A stretch of 64,000 nt of DNA from CAVYXK01 sp963708245. GTDB lineage: Bacteria; Pseudomonadota; Alphaproteobacteria; Acetobacterales; Acetobacteraceae. The notes under the pieces are model-generated. The model made no database searches. It saw only the letters and a program-made list of their open reading frames with translations, and was not told where the DNA came from. Within the stretch, counting starts at the first letter, position 1. The number at the start of each line of letters is the position of its first letter. The position numbers and the translations under genes were made by a program. Below are positions 17,757-27,318 of the stretch, in pieces. The DNA is taken from NCBI GenBank assembly GCA_963708245.1, contig OY970201.1:7502001-7566000 (forward strand), read 5' to 3'.

Positions 17757-19487
17757 ATGACGCCGCAGTCATGGTTGCAGATCGTCGCGACGTTGCTGAT
17801 CGCGGTCCTGATCAGCGTACCGGTGGGGCGTTACCTCGCCCGAGTGGTGACCGACCAGAAGACGTTCCTGGACCGGTTGTTCGATCCCATCGACGCCGTC
17901 ATCTATCTCGCGATCGGGCGGAGCGTCTGCGGCGAGAAGATGACCTGGAAGACCTACACGGTGCACATGCTGATGACGAACCTCGGCATGGCAATAATCA
18001 TCTACCTCATCCTCGTGTTCCAGGATCATCTGCCTCTCAATCCGCTGCATTTCGCCGGGATGGAGCCGCTGCTGGCGTTCAATACCACCATCAGCTTCAT
18101 CACCAACACGGATTGGCAGGCCTATGGCGGCGAGACCACGCTATCCAATTTCAGCCAGATGGCGGCGATCACGTTTCCGATGTTCACTTCCGCCACCACC
18201 GGCTTCGTGGTCGCCATGGCCTTCATTCGCGCCTTCTCGCGCGGCGATGGCGGTACGGATATCGGCAATTTCTACCGCGACTTGGTTCGCTTTATCACCC
18301 GAGTGCTGATGCCGGCGGCTTTCGTGCTGGGCGTGCTGCTGATCCAGCAGGGCGAACCGCAAACTCTGCAGACGGCCGTTGTCGCACATCCGATCCAGGG
18401 CGCCGGGCAGACGATCTCGCTGGGGCCGGTCGCCTCGCTGGAAACGATCAAGCATCTCGGCACCAATGGCGGCGGGTTCTTCAACGCCAATGCCGCGCAT
18501 CCCTACGAGAATCCCACGCCCATCACCAATCTGGTGCAAACGTTGCTGATGATCGTGCTGCCGGCGTCGATCGTGCTGTGCTTCGGCGAAATGATCGGCA
18601 ACCGCCGCCAGGGCTGGATGCTCTATGGGGTGATGGGCGCGCTGCTGCTGATCTTCCTGCCGGTCACCCTGCTGTCCGAACAAGCCGGCACGCCTACGCT
18701 GGCGAAGGCCGGAGTCGAGACGGCGGCCACGCAAGGTCAATCCGGCGGCAACATGGAGGGCAAGGAAGTCCGCTTCGGCATCGCCGAGAGCGGGCTGTTC
18801 GCGACCGTGACCACGGCCTTTACCACCGGCAGCGTGAATGCGATGCACGACAGCTTCACGCCGCTAGGGGCCGTCCCGCTGTTCATCGGGATGATGCTGC
18901 AATGCATTTACGGCGGCAAAGGCGTCGGCTTTCTCGCAGCACTGGTGTACGGCATCATAGCGGTATTCGTTGCCGGCCTGATGGTTGGACGCACGCCGGA
19001 GTTCCTTGGCAAGAAGATCGAAAAGCCCGAGATCATCCTGGTCTCGCTGACGTTGCTGATCCACCCGCTTGTCATCCTGGCCCCCACTGCCTGGTCGGTG
19101 ATCATGCCGTACGCCCTCGCCTCGGTCGCGAACGGCGGCCCACACGGCTATTCCGAGGTGCTCTATGCCTTCTCCTCCTCGGCTGCCAACAACGGTTCGG
19201 CGTTTGCCGGGCTGAATGCTGCCACGCCCTGGTACGAATTGGCGACGGCCTTCGTCATCCTGATCGGGCGCTATCCCCCGATCATCTTCATGATGGCTGT
19301 GGCTGGGTCGGTCGTGGCCAAGCCGGTGACGCCAGTGACTTCCGGCACGCTCAGGACTGACACCTGGCTGTTCGCCGCCTTCTGGTTTGGCGTGATCCTG
19401 GTAGTCGGTGCGCTCACCTTTCTGCCGGCGCTGCTGCTTGGGCCTGTGGCCGAATATTTCGCTATGAAGCACCTGTTGCTGTTTTGA
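17757..19487 (+). CDS. kdpA: Potassium-transporting ATPase subunit A (K+ channel-like subunit)
   Basis: The product is a 576-aa polytopic inner-membrane protein of the superfamily of K+ transporters. Selectivity-filter-like segments are present, for example NTTISFITNTDWQAYGGE, LGTNGGGFFNANAAHPYENP and SAANNGSAFAGLNA. Together with KdpB and KdpC it imports K+ with high affinity at the cost of ATP. Order F-A-B-C is standard. No kdpD/kdpE sensor genes follow, so regulation must come from elsewhere. Confidence 0.97.
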   Translation: MTPQSWLQIVATLLIAVLISVPVGRYLARVVTDQKTFLDRLFDPIDAVIYLAIGRSVCGEKMTWKTYTVHMLMTNLGMAIIIYLILVFQDHLPLNPLHFAGMEPLLAFNTTISFITNTDWQAYGGETTLSNFSQMAAITFPMFTSATTGFVVAMAFIRAFSRGDGGTDIGNFYRDLVRFITRVLMPAAFVLGVLLIQQGEPQTLQTAVVAHPIQGAGQTISLGPVASLETIKHLGTNGGGFFNANAAHPYENPTPITNLVQTLLMIVLPASIVLCFGEMIGNRRQGWMLYGVMGALLLIFLPVTLLSEQAGTPTLAKAGVETAATQGQSGGNMEGKEVRFGIAESGLFATVTTAFTTGSVNAMHDSFTPLGAVPLFIGMMLQCIYGGKGVGFLAALVYGIIAVFVAGLMVGRTPEFLGKKIEKPEIILVSLTLLIHPLVILAPTAWSVIMPYALASVANGGPHGYSEVLYAFSSSAANNGSAFAGLNAATPWYELATAFVILIGRYPPIIFMMAVAGSVVAKPVTPVTSGTLRTDTWLFAAFWFGVILVVGALTFLPALLLGPVAEYFAMKHLLLF

Positions 19488-19489
19488 CG

Positions 19490-21574
19490 ATGGCAACGGC
19501 TGCCGACAGGGCGCCTGATGAGAAGCGGGCGCGCCGCCTGGAGCGTACCAAGACCGGGTACGACATTTGCTTGTTGCGGCAGGCGTTTTTCAATTCACTC
19601 GGCAAACTCGGCCCGCGCGCGCAGATCCGCAACCCGGTGATGTTCGTGGTCTGGGTCGGCGCACTCGTGACCGCATCGCTGACGATCGACCCCAGGCTAT
19701 TTGGTCCGTCCAGCGCCACAAGGACCTATAATGGCGTCGTCACTTTGATCCTGGTACTGACCGTCTGGTTCGCGAGCCTTGCGGAATCGCTGGCGGAAGG
19801 CCGGGGCAAGGCTCAGGCCGCAACGCTCCGCCGAACCAAGGTGGAGTTGCGTGCTCGGCGCGTGCAGCCCGACGGGACGCTCGAAGACGTACCGGCAACA
19901 GCGCTGCGCCGGAGCGACCTAGTCAGGGTGGAGAAGAGCCACGTGATTCCCGCCGACGGCGAGGTGATCGAGGGCGTCGCCTATGTCGATGAATCCGCAA
20001 TCACCGGCGAGTCCGCGCCGGTGCTGCGCGAGCCGGGCACGGATACGTTCTCATCGGTGACAGCGGGCACGAACGTGATCTCCGACTGGCTGCTCGTGCG
20101 GGTGATCGCCGATCCCGGCGCCAGTTTCCTCGATCGCATGATCCATCTGGTAGAAGGTGCTAGGCGCCAGAAGACACCGAACGAAATCGCGCTCACCGTG
20201 CTGCTGTCGATCCTGACGCTGATCTTCGTCATCGTGGTGGCCGCGATGGCGCCCGTAGCGGCCTATCTACGGGCGCAGCTCAATGTGGCCGACCTGATCG
20301 CGCTCGTGGTCGCGCTGATTCCCACCACGATCGGCGCGCTGCTCTCGGCGATCGGCATCGCCGGGATCGACCGCATGGTGCGGTTCAACGTGCTCGCCAT
20401 GTCGGGCAAGGCGGTCGAGGCCGCCGGCGACGTCCAAACGCTGATCCTGGACAAGACCGGCACGATCACCACCGGCAACCGTCAAGCCACGCGCTTCGTC
20501 CCGGTGGCAGGATGCGCCGAGCAGCGGCTGGCGCAGGCGGCTTTGCTTGCATCTGCTTTCGATACCACGCCGGAGGGCCGCTCGGTGGTGGCGTTTGCCA
20601 TCCGCCGGGGTGCGCAACAGGCGCCGTTGCCGGACGGCGCACACGGGCTGGATTTTTCCGCGGAATCCCGCATGAGCGGCGTCGATCTGCCGGATGGCAC
20701 AAGGATCCGCAAAGGTGCCGTCGGAGCGGTTATCGCGCATGTCCGCGATACGTTCGGGATGACTGAACCGGCAGACCTCGCAGCGGCTGCCGATGCAGTA
20801 GCACTGGAAGGGGCAACTCCGCTGGCCGTAGCGGTGAATGGCGAGATTCTTGGCATCATCGAATTGTCGGATGTGCTGAAGCCCGCGATCCGCGAGCATA
20901 CCTCGCAACTGCGCAGGATGGGAATTCGCACCGTTATGATCACTGGCGACAATCCCGTCACGGCGCAAGCGATTGCCGCGCTCGCCGGGGTCGATGATTT
21001 CGTCGCCGAAGCGCGGCCGGAGCAGAAGCTGGAGCGCATCCGAGTGGAGCAGGCGCAAGGTCGCTTGGTCGCCATGACCGGTGACGGCACGAATGATGCG
21101 CCGGCGCTGGCGCAGGCGGATGTCGGTCTTGCCATGCATTCGGGCACCGCGGCCGCCAAGGAAGCTGCGAACCTGATCGACCTGGACTCCGACCCGACAA
21201 AGCTAATCGATGTGGTGAAGATCGGTAAGCAGATGCTGATGACGCGCGGCGCGCTGACTACGTTCTCGATCGCTAACGACGTCGCCAAGTATTTCGCCAT
21301 TCTTCCCGGGATGTTCAGCGCAGCGCTGCCGGGCTTCGCCGCACTCAACGTCATGCGCCTGGCGACACCGCAGAGCGCGGTGCTTTCGGCGCTGATCTTC
21401 AATGCGCTGATCATCCCGGCATTGATTCCGCTGGCGCTGCGAGGGGTCCGCTTCCAGCCGCGGACCGCCGAGGAGGTATTTCGGCGCAATCTGCTGGTTT
21501 ACGGGGCTGGCGGCCTGGTCGCGCCGTTCGTCGGCATCAAGTTGATCGACCTATGCATATCCGGATGGCTGTGA
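19490..21574 (+). CDS. kdpB: Potassium-transporting ATPase subunit B (P-type ATPase)
   Basis: The product is a 694-aa P-type ATPase of class IA. The phosphorylation site LDKTGTITTGN, the actuator motif ITGESAP and the hinge MTGDGTNDAPALAQADVG are all intact. The ATG at 19490 lies two bases after the kdpA stop, indicating coupled translation. It hydrolyses ATP to drive K+ uptake through KdpA. Confidence 0.97.
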   Translation: MATAADRAPDEKRARRLERTKTGYDICLLRQAFFNSLGKLGPRAQIRNPVMFVVWVGALVTASLTIDPRLFGPSSATRTYNGVVTLILVLTVWFASLAESLAEGRGKAQAATLRRTKVELRARRVQPDGTLEDVPATALRRSDLVRVEKSHVIPADGEVIEGVAYVDESAITGESAPVLREPGTDTFSSVTAGTNVISDWLLVRVIADPGASFLDRMIHLVEGARRQKTPNEIALTVLLSILTLIFVIVVAAMAPVAAYLRAQLNVADLIALVVALIPTTIGALLSAIGIAGIDRMVRFNVLAMSGKAVEAAGDVQTLILDKTGTITTGNRQATRFVPVAGCAEQRLAQAALLASAFDTTPEGRSVVAFAIRRGAQQAPLPDGAHGLDFSAESRMSGVDLPDGTRIRKGAVGAVIAHVRDTFGMTEPADLAAAADAVALEGATPLAVAVNGEILGIIELSDVLKPAIREHTSQLRRMGIRTVMITGDNPVTAQAIAALAGVDDFVAEARPEQKLERIRVEQAQGRLVAMTGDGTNDAPALAQADVGLAMHSGTAAAKEAANLIDLDSDPTKLIDVVKIGKQMLMTRGALTTFSIANDVAKYFAILPGMFSAALPGFAALNVMRLATPQSAVLSALIFNALIIPALIPLALRGVRFQPRTAEEVFRRNLLVYGAGGLVAPFVGIKLIDLCISGWL

Positions 21575-21582
21575 GGGGCAGA

Positions 21583-22209
21583 ATGCCGAGCGTGCTGATA
21601 ACTGCAGTAACCGCAGCGCGAGCCTCGCTTGCGACGTTCGTGCTGTGCGGACTGCTGTATCCGCTGCTGCTGACCGGACTGGGCCAGGTGATCCTGCCGT
21701 TCCAGGCCAACGGCAGCATGGAGCGATGCGCCGATGGCGTGATCGTGGGGTCTCGTCTGGTCGGTCAGCAATGGAACGGGCCGGAGTGGTTCCACGGTCG
21801 CCCGTCGGCCACGACGGCTGCGGACCCGAGCGATCCCAGCAAGACCATACCTGCACCGTACAATGCCGCGAATTCCGCCGGTTCGAATCTGGGCCCGACC
21901 AGCAGGGCCCTGATGGACCGTCTGATGGCAGATCGCCGGGCGCTGGAAGCGGCGCAGCCGGAGTTGGCCGGCAGGGCGCTGCCCGCCGACATGATCACGA
22001 CCTCGGCATCCGGCCTGGATCCGGACATAAGTCCGTCCAATGCCGCCCTCCAGGTGGCGCGGGTCGCGCAAGCTCGAGGGGTCCCGGCTGCTCAGATCGA
22101 GGCGTTGGTGCAGCAGCACGCGACTGGCCGCAGCCTCGGAATTTTTGGCGAGCCGCAGGTGAATGTGCTGACCCTGAACCTTGCGCTGCAGGGCGCCTGC
22201 ACGCCGTAG
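21583..22209 (+). CDS. kdpC: Potassium-transporting ATPase subunit C
   Basis: The product is 208 aa from the ATG at 21583, preceded by GAGGGG (21573-21578). Upstream in-frame ATGs at 21553 and 21565 would overlap kdpB and lack this site. One N-terminal membrane helix (TFVLCGLLYPLLLTGLGQVI) is followed by the conserved NGSMERCADGVIVGSRLVGQ, FHGRPSAT and ASGLDPDISPSNAALQVARVA. It completes the Kdp complex. Confidence 0.95.
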   Translation: MPSVLITAVTAARASLATFVLCGLLYPLLLTGLGQVILPFQANGSMERCADGVIVGSRLVGQQWNGPEWFHGRPSATTAADPSDPSKTIPAPYNAANSAGSNLGPTSRALMDRLMADRRALEAAQPELAGRALPADMITTSASGLDPDISPSNAALQVARVAQARGVPAAQIEALVQQHATGRSLGIFGEPQVNVLTLNLALQGACTP

Positions 22210-22324
22210 CGTGGCCCTTCTCGCGCGGCTTCTGTGGTGCGTAGCACGTTTGACCACGCTAACCTTGCCTTGAGCCGAAGGCGCTGCGCACCCTTCGCCG
22301 GCAAAACAAGGAGGAGTCCGCCAA

Positions 22325-23599
22325 ATGCTGTCACGTGAGGAGAACGAGCTCGTCACCCGTATCGGACCACGAACCCCGATGGGCAACACCCTGCGGCGCT
22401 ACTGGCTGCCGGCCCTGCTTGCGCGCGAAATACCCGAGCCCGACTGCCCCCCGGTGCGCGTTCGCCTTCTTGGCGAAGACCTCGTGGCGTTCCGCGACAC
22501 CGAAGGCCGCATCGGCCTGCTCGAGGAATTCTGCCCGCATCGCCGCGCATCGCTCTATTTCGGCCGCAACGAGGAATGCGGGCTGCGATGCGTTTATCAC
22601 GGCTGGAAATTCGATGTCTCTGGCGCCTGCGTGGATATGATGAATGAGCCGGAGGAATACGACTTCAAGCACAAGGTGCGCACGACGGCCTATCCCACGT
22701 GCGAACTGGGCGGCATCGTCTGGGCCTATCTCGGGCCTGCCGTACACATCCCGCCGGTGCCGAAATTCGCCTGGACGCAAGTGCCGGACAGCCAGCGCCA
22801 CGTCACCAAGGTGATCGAGGAATGCAACTGGCTGCAGGGGTTGGAAGGCGGCATCGACACTTCGCACGCCCCGATCATGCACCGGCTGCTGAGCGAGACC
22901 TCCACCCGCGGCGGCTTCAAGCCGTCCGACCCGTTCGTGCGCGGCCGGCCGCCGAAGCTGGTCGTCGATATCACCGATTACGGCTTCCACTATGCCGGCA
23001 TCCGCCCGTTGGGCGAGCACGAGATGCACATCCGCACCTATCAGTTCATCCTGCCGTTCCACCAGATCAGGCCGGGGAAGGAAACCGGAAGAGAGACCAA
23101 TGCCGGCCATGCGTGGGTGCCCATCGATGACGAGACCACGATGGTTTACAATTGGACCTACTGTCCCAGCGGCCCGCTGTCCGAGGAACACCGGCTTGAA
23201 CGTGCCCTTGGCAACGGCCCGCTGCACGTCGATCCGGTCACGTTCCGATCAAAGGCCCACCGTGCGAACGACTACATGCTGGATCGGCAGGTGCAGCGGA
23301 GTGAAAGCTACACGGGCATCGACGGCATCAACGTGCAGGATCGCGCGATCCAAGAAAGCATGGGGCGCATCGTCGATCGCTCCAAGGAGCACCTGGGTCC
23401 CGCGGACAAGGCGATCATCCAGGCACGCAAGCTTCTGCGTCAAGCCGCGAAGACGGTGGAAGGCGGCGGCACGCCAGGCGGGCTCGGCATCAGCTATTAC
23501 ACGCTGCGTGCGCACGAGGCGGTGCTGCCGCGCGAGGCCGACTGGCGGCGGGAGATGATGCCGGAGATGCGGCCGGAGGCGATCTTGCAGACCGTGTAA
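22325..23599 (+). CDS. Rieske non-heme iron oxygenase (phthalate/vanillate-type alpha subunit)
   Basis: The product is 424 aa. The Rieske [2Fe-2S] ligands are Cys70-x-His72 and Cys89-x2-His92 (FCPHRRASL, RCVYHGWKF). The mononuclear iron site is seen as EGGIDTSHAPIMH, giving His181 and His186. Such enzymes hydroxylate or demethylate aromatic or cyclic substrates using electrons from a reductase. No ferredoxin reductase gene is in the window. A luciferase-like monooxygenase and a hydrolase follow nearby, which suggests a catabolic set, but no substrate can be named. Confidence 0.9.
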   Translation: MLSREENELVTRIGPRTPMGNTLRRYWLPALLAREIPEPDCPPVRVRLLGEDLVAFRDTEGRIGLLEEFCPHRRASLYFGRNEECGLRCVYHGWKFDVSGACVDMMNEPEEYDFKHKVRTTAYPTCELGGIVWAYLGPAVHIPPVPKFAWTQVPDSQRHVTKVIEECNWLQGLEGGIDTSHAPIMHRLLSETSTRGGFKPSDPFVRGRPPKLVVDITDYGFHYAGIRPLGEHEMHIRTYQFILPFHQIRPGKETGRETNAGHAWVPIDDETTMVYNWTYCPSGPLSEEHRLERALGNGPLHVDPVTFRSKAHRANDYMLDRQVQRSESYTGIDGINVQDRAIQESMGRIVDRSKEHLGPADKAIIQARKLLRQAAKTVEGGGTPGGLGISYYTLRAHEAVLPREADWRREMMPEMRPEAILQTV

Positions 23600-23701
23600 G
23601 GGGCCGGGCAGCACTGCTCTTGAAGATAAGTGCGATCCTGGGCCGATAGCCGCGGCAATGCCCTGAACACCGCGCAGCATGCCCCGCCGAAAGGTTAGAC
23701 G

Positions 23702-24292
23702 ATGGCACCTGGTGAAACTGGTCTTCTGACCCGCAATCCATGGGTTACCCGGCGCCCCTTAACGGTGGCTGAATATCACCGCATGGGCGAGGTCGGCATC
23801 CTGACAGAGGACGACCGCGTTGAGCTGATCGAGGGCGAGCTTGTGGCCATGCCGCCCGTCGGCAGCAACCACTCCGGCACCGTGAACGTGCTCACCCACC
23901 GGCTTGTCCAGGTCGTGGGTGAACGGGGCGTTGTGGCGGTGCAGAATCCCGTTCAGCTTGATGATCTCTCCGAGCCTGAGCCGGATTTCGCAGTGCTCAA
24001 GCCGAGATCTGATTATTATCGGCGGGCAACGCCGCGTCCGGATGACGTGCTGCTGATCATCGAGGTCGCTGATACCAGCCTGGCTTATGATCGCGCAGTA
24101 AAGCGATCACTCTATGCCCTCCATAAAATCCCGGAATTCTGGATCGTGAATCTCACCGCCGCCGAAGTAGAGGTCTGCCGGAAACCGACGGGCGACCACT
24201 ACGCGTCGGTTTCGCGTGTCGGACACGACGGCATCCTGGAGCTCGAGCTTCTGCCTGGGGCAGCTATCCCGGTCGCAGCACTGCTCGGCTAG
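23702..24292 (+). CDS. Uma2 family (DUF820) endonuclease-like protein
   Basis: The product is 196 aa. Family features are LTVAEYHRMGEVGILTEDDR, VELIEGELVAMPPVG, EPDFAVL and the PD-(D/E)xK-like core LLIIEVADTSLAYDR. Uma2 proteins have a restriction-endonuclease fold; they are abundant in cyanobacteria and some alphaproteobacteria, and their role is unclear. It sits between two catabolic-type genes and may be unrelated to them. Confidence 0.88.
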   Translation: MAPGETGLLTRNPWVTRRPLTVAEYHRMGEVGILTEDDRVELIEGELVAMPPVGSNHSGTVNVLTHRLVQVVGERGVVAVQNPVQLDDLSEPEPDFAVLKPRSDYYRRATPRPDDVLLIIEVADTSLAYDRAVKRSLYALHKIPEFWIVNLTAAEVEVCRKPTGDHYASVSRVGHDGILELELLPGAAIPVAALLG

Positions 24293-24479
24293 AACGAAAT
24301 CCCCTGACTTGCCTGCGCGAAGGAAGCTGCGGAATTTCATTCGGCCATGCTGACTGGCACGGCCAAAGTCCGGCGCAAGCGCGACCTCCTTCGCCTGTCA
24401 CTTGCACGCAAGTCCCGAGGGTGCAGAAGATAGCCCTCGCAAAGGGGCCGACGCCGTCGGGCTTCGTGGGTCGAGAGCC

Positions 24480-25556
24480 ATGAAAGTTTCGTATTTCGAA
24501 ACGGGTCGCTACGACGTGCCGTCGGATCTGCCGCGCGAATGGCCGGTGCCATCCGCCGCATATGACCCTGCGGCCGGCGCCGATGCCTTTCGCGGCATGG
24601 TCGAACGAGTGAGATTCGTCGAAGCGCTCGGCTTCGACTGGGTCAGCGTCTCCGAGCACCACTATTCGCCGCGTATCCTGACACCGTCGCCGGTGGTGTC
24701 GGCCGCCTGGCTCGCGGCGCGGGTCGACAAGATCAAAATCGCCCTGCTCGGACCGATCGTACCTAGCAGCAATCCAATCCGCATCGCCGAAGAGCTGGCG
24801 ATGCTCGATACCCTGGCGCCGGGGCGCATCGTGGTCGGGCTGCTGCGCGGGACGCCTAATGAACATTTGAGCTATGACCTGAACCCGCAGGAGGCGCGCG
24901 AACGAACTGATGAGGGAATGGAGCTGATCCTGCGCGCTTGGGCCGAGCCGCAGCCCTTCGGCTGGCAAGGCCGGTATTTCCAGTATCGGACGGTGTCGAT
25001 CTGGCCGCGCCCGCAGCATGGCCCGCACCCGCCCACCTATGCGCTCGGCACCAGCGCCGAAGCCGCTGACTTCGCAGCGCGCAACCGGATCGGTCTCGGC
25101 GTCTGGTACGGCGCCTTCGATCTCGTTGCTAAATCGACCCGCTATTACCGTGAGCAATGCGCCCGTTATGGTTGGGAGCCCGGTCCGGACGACATCATCT
25201 ATCGCGCCAACATGATCCTCACCGAAACCGACGAGGCGGCGGAAGCTGCGCTTAGCCGGCGCGACCCACAGGCTGCCTTCCCGTTGCGAGCCGGATTGCG
25301 CGATGCGCTCTTGCAGGCGGACGTGCGCAACATCGCCGGCGAGAGGCGTCCGGCCCATGTCGGCACCGCTCTGCCGATCAGCTTCTGCGGTGGTCCTGAC
25401 CGCATCGTCGAGCAGATTCGCCGTTGCCGTGAGGTGGTTGGCGCCGGGGTGCTCGACCTGTCGCTGCAAGATCCCGGCACCGGGCGGCTCGATACGATGC
25501 TGCGTGCGCTCGAACTGTTTGGCGAAAAGGTCCTGCCGCGCATCCGCGAAATCTGA
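24480..25556 (+). CDS. Luciferase-like (LLM class) flavin-dependent monooxygenase
   Basis: The product is 358 aa from the ATG at 24480 (MKVSYFETGRYDVPSDLP). TIM-barrel luciferase-family blocks are FVEALGFDWVSVSEHHYSPRI, ALLGPIVPSSNPIRIAEELAMLD and GRIVVGLLRGTPNEHLSYD. FMNH2- or F420-dependent oxidation is expected. The alpha/beta hydrolase gene begins 17 bases after its stop, so the two are likely one transcript. Substrate unknown. Confidence 0.85.
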   Translation: MKVSYFETGRYDVPSDLPREWPVPSAAYDPAAGADAFRGMVERVRFVEALGFDWVSVSEHHYSPRILTPSPVVSAAWLAARVDKIKIALLGPIVPSSNPIRIAEELAMLDTLAPGRIVVGLLRGTPNEHLSYDLNPQEARERTDEGMELILRAWAEPQPFGWQGRYFQYRTVSIWPRPQHGPHPPTYALGTSAEAADFAARNRIGLGVWYGAFDLVAKSTRYYREQCARYGWEPGPDDIIYRANMILTETDEAAEAALSRRDPQAAFPLRAGLRDALLQADVRNIAGERRPAHVGTALPISFCGGPDRIVEQIRRCREVVGAGVLDLSLQDPGTGRLDTMLRALELFGEKVLPRIREI

Positions 25557-25573
25557 GCAGAAAGGGTCCGAAC

Positions 25574-26401
25574 GTGGCCGAAACCGGAGACGGGTGGAAG
25601 ACCGAGCCTGTCGGCGCGGCGTTTCGCGAAGGCTTCGTCGAGGCGGAAGGATTTTGCATCCGCTTCATGGAGGCAGGGCAGGGGGGGCCGCTGCTGCATC
25701 TGCACGGCGCCGGCGGACTGCGCCTCACGCGGGGGCACGACCTGCTGAGCCGAGATCGCCGGGTGATCGCGTTCGAGATGCCGGGGTTCGGTCAATCGCC
25801 CGAAAACACCCAGACCCGAACGATGGAAGAACTGGCTGCGACGATGGGGACGGCAGCCACCCAACTCGGCATCGATACGTTCGACCTGATGGGAACCTCG
25901 TTCGGCGGCAAGGTGGCGTTATGGTTGGCGGTCCAGCAGCAGGGACGGCTGCGGGCCCTCGTCCTGGAAGCGCCGGCGGCGATCCGTCCGGCCGGGACAG
26001 AGCCGCCGTCGGGCTCCCCAGAAGAAATGGCGCGCCGACTTTACGCTCATCCTGAACGGCTGGGGCGTTTGCCGGTGATCGATCCGGCGGTCCAGGCGAA
26101 AAGCCGGGCGCTTGTTGGGCGTCTGCGGGGGCCGGACCGCGACCCGGCGCTCGAGACGCGAATGCGCGGTCTGACCACGCCGAGCCTGGTGCTGTTCGGC
26201 ACGCTCGACCGTGTCATCCCGCCCCAAATGGGCCGCTTCTACAAGGAGCTGATCCCGAACTGCCACCTTGTCTTCGTCTATGACGCCGGGCACGGGATCA
26301 GCACCGACCGGCCCGAGGCTTTTGCCGAGGTCACGGCGGATTTCCTGGAACGCCACGAGGCATTCGTCGTGAGCCGCGCGCAAACCGTGATCCATCCGTA
26401 G
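25574..26401 (+). CDS. Alpha/beta hydrolase
   Basis: The product is 275 aa from a GTG at 25574. The oxyanion region is LLHLHGAGG, the nucleophile elbow GTSFGG (Ser), the acid LFGTLDRVIPP (Asp) and the His AGHGIS near residue 238. The fold and length match meta-cleavage-product hydrolases and esterases. Its coupling to the luciferase-like gene suggests it hydrolyses a product of that oxygenase; this is an inference. Confidence 0.85.
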   Translation: MAETGDGWKTEPVGAAFREGFVEAEGFCIRFMEAGQGGPLLHLHGAGGLRLTRGHDLLSRDRRVIAFEMPGFGQSPENTQTRTMEELAATMGTAATQLGIDTFDLMGTSFGGKVALWLAVQQQGRLRALVLEAPAAIRPAGTEPPSGSPEEMARRLYAHPERLGRLPVIDPAVQAKSRALVGRLRGPDRDPALETRMRGLTTPSLVLFGTLDRVIPPQMGRFYKELIPNCHLVFVYDAGHGISTDRPEAFAEVTADFLERHEAFVVSRAQTVIHP

Positions 26402-26514
26402 ATCCTGGAACACCCCGATGGCAGCGTCGCTGGTGGCTCGATCGCTAGGATCCACCGGCGTCCAGCATCACCGATTTGAGCGACGCGGTATGCTCCGCTA
26501 GGTTGCCCGCGCTG

Positions 26515-27318
26515 ATGCGCCCTTGGTTCCTCCTTTTCGTGATCGCGCTGATCGTCGGCGCGCCGGCGCGCGCGCAGGTGACGGTGAACCTGAACGCGCT
26601 GGACGCGCTGCCTCAGCCGCACGCTGCCTCGGTGCCGCCCCGGCGGCACGCTGTTACGCTGCCTCGCCACCCGCACCACGTTGCCGTCGCAGTGGAGCAG
26701 GCCTTGCCTGTGCCGCCGGCCCCGCCGGCGGCGAAGGTGGCTGCTTCCACAGCCGCTCCGCCTCCGAAGCCCGTCGCGCCAGCTGCACCCGCCGCGGCTG
26801 CACACCCGCCGGCCGCGATCATTCCGACGGCGCCTCCGGCTGAGGTGGCGCTCGCCCCGCTCGCTCCGGCCACGCCGCCGGCCGCCCCACCCGTGCCGCC
26901 GCCGGTCGAGGCCAATGCCACGAGTGCGGCAACGCCGACCGCGACCGGCCTGACCGTCACCTTTGGCCCTGACCAGTCGGACCTGAGCGCGGCCAGCGAG
27001 TCGGCGATCCAGAAGCTGGCGCGCTCGGAGCCGAACAGCGACACAACGACCTTCAACGTGCTTGCTTTCGCGCATGGCGATCCGCAGGACCCGTCCACGG
27101 CGCGCCGGCTTTCGCTGTCACGGGCGCTGGCGATTCGCAGCGCCCTGATGGCGGCCGGCGTGCCGTCCACCCGGGTTTACGTCCGAGCGCTGGGAAGCGA
27201 GGCGGGCAAAGGACCGCCCGACCGGGCTGACATCACGGTGATGGGCCTCAATGCGTCCGCACCCGCGGCAACGGCAGCGGCTATCCCAGGTACGCCGGCA
27301 GGGGGAAAAGAAGAATGA
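26515..27318 (+). CDS. Secreted OmpA-like protein with Pro/Ala-rich linker
   Basis: The product is 267 aa from the ATG at 26515 (MRPWFLLFVIALIVGAPARA), a clear signal peptide. Residues about 40-140 are a proline/alanine-rich, low-complexity stretch that could span the periplasm. The C-terminal 120 residues resemble a degenerate OmpA-like peptidoglycan-binding domain (ARRLSLSRALAIRSALMAAG, then VRALGSEAGKG). Its stop overlaps the next ATG (ATGA), so it is coupled to the MotA-like gene and likely part of the same envelope complex. Confidence 0.7.
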   Translation: MRPWFLLFVIALIVGAPARAQVTVNLNALDALPQPHAASVPPRRHAVTLPRHPHHVAVAVEQALPVPPAPPAAKVAASTAAPPPKPVAPAAPAAAAHPPAAIIPTAPPAEVALAPLAPATPPAAPPVPPPVEANATSAATPTATGLTVTFGPDQSDLSAASESAIQKLARSEPNSDTTTFNVLAFAHGDPQDPSTARRLSLSRALAIRSALMAAGVPSTRVYVRALGSEAGKGPPDRADITVMGLNASAPAATAAAIPGTPAGGKEE

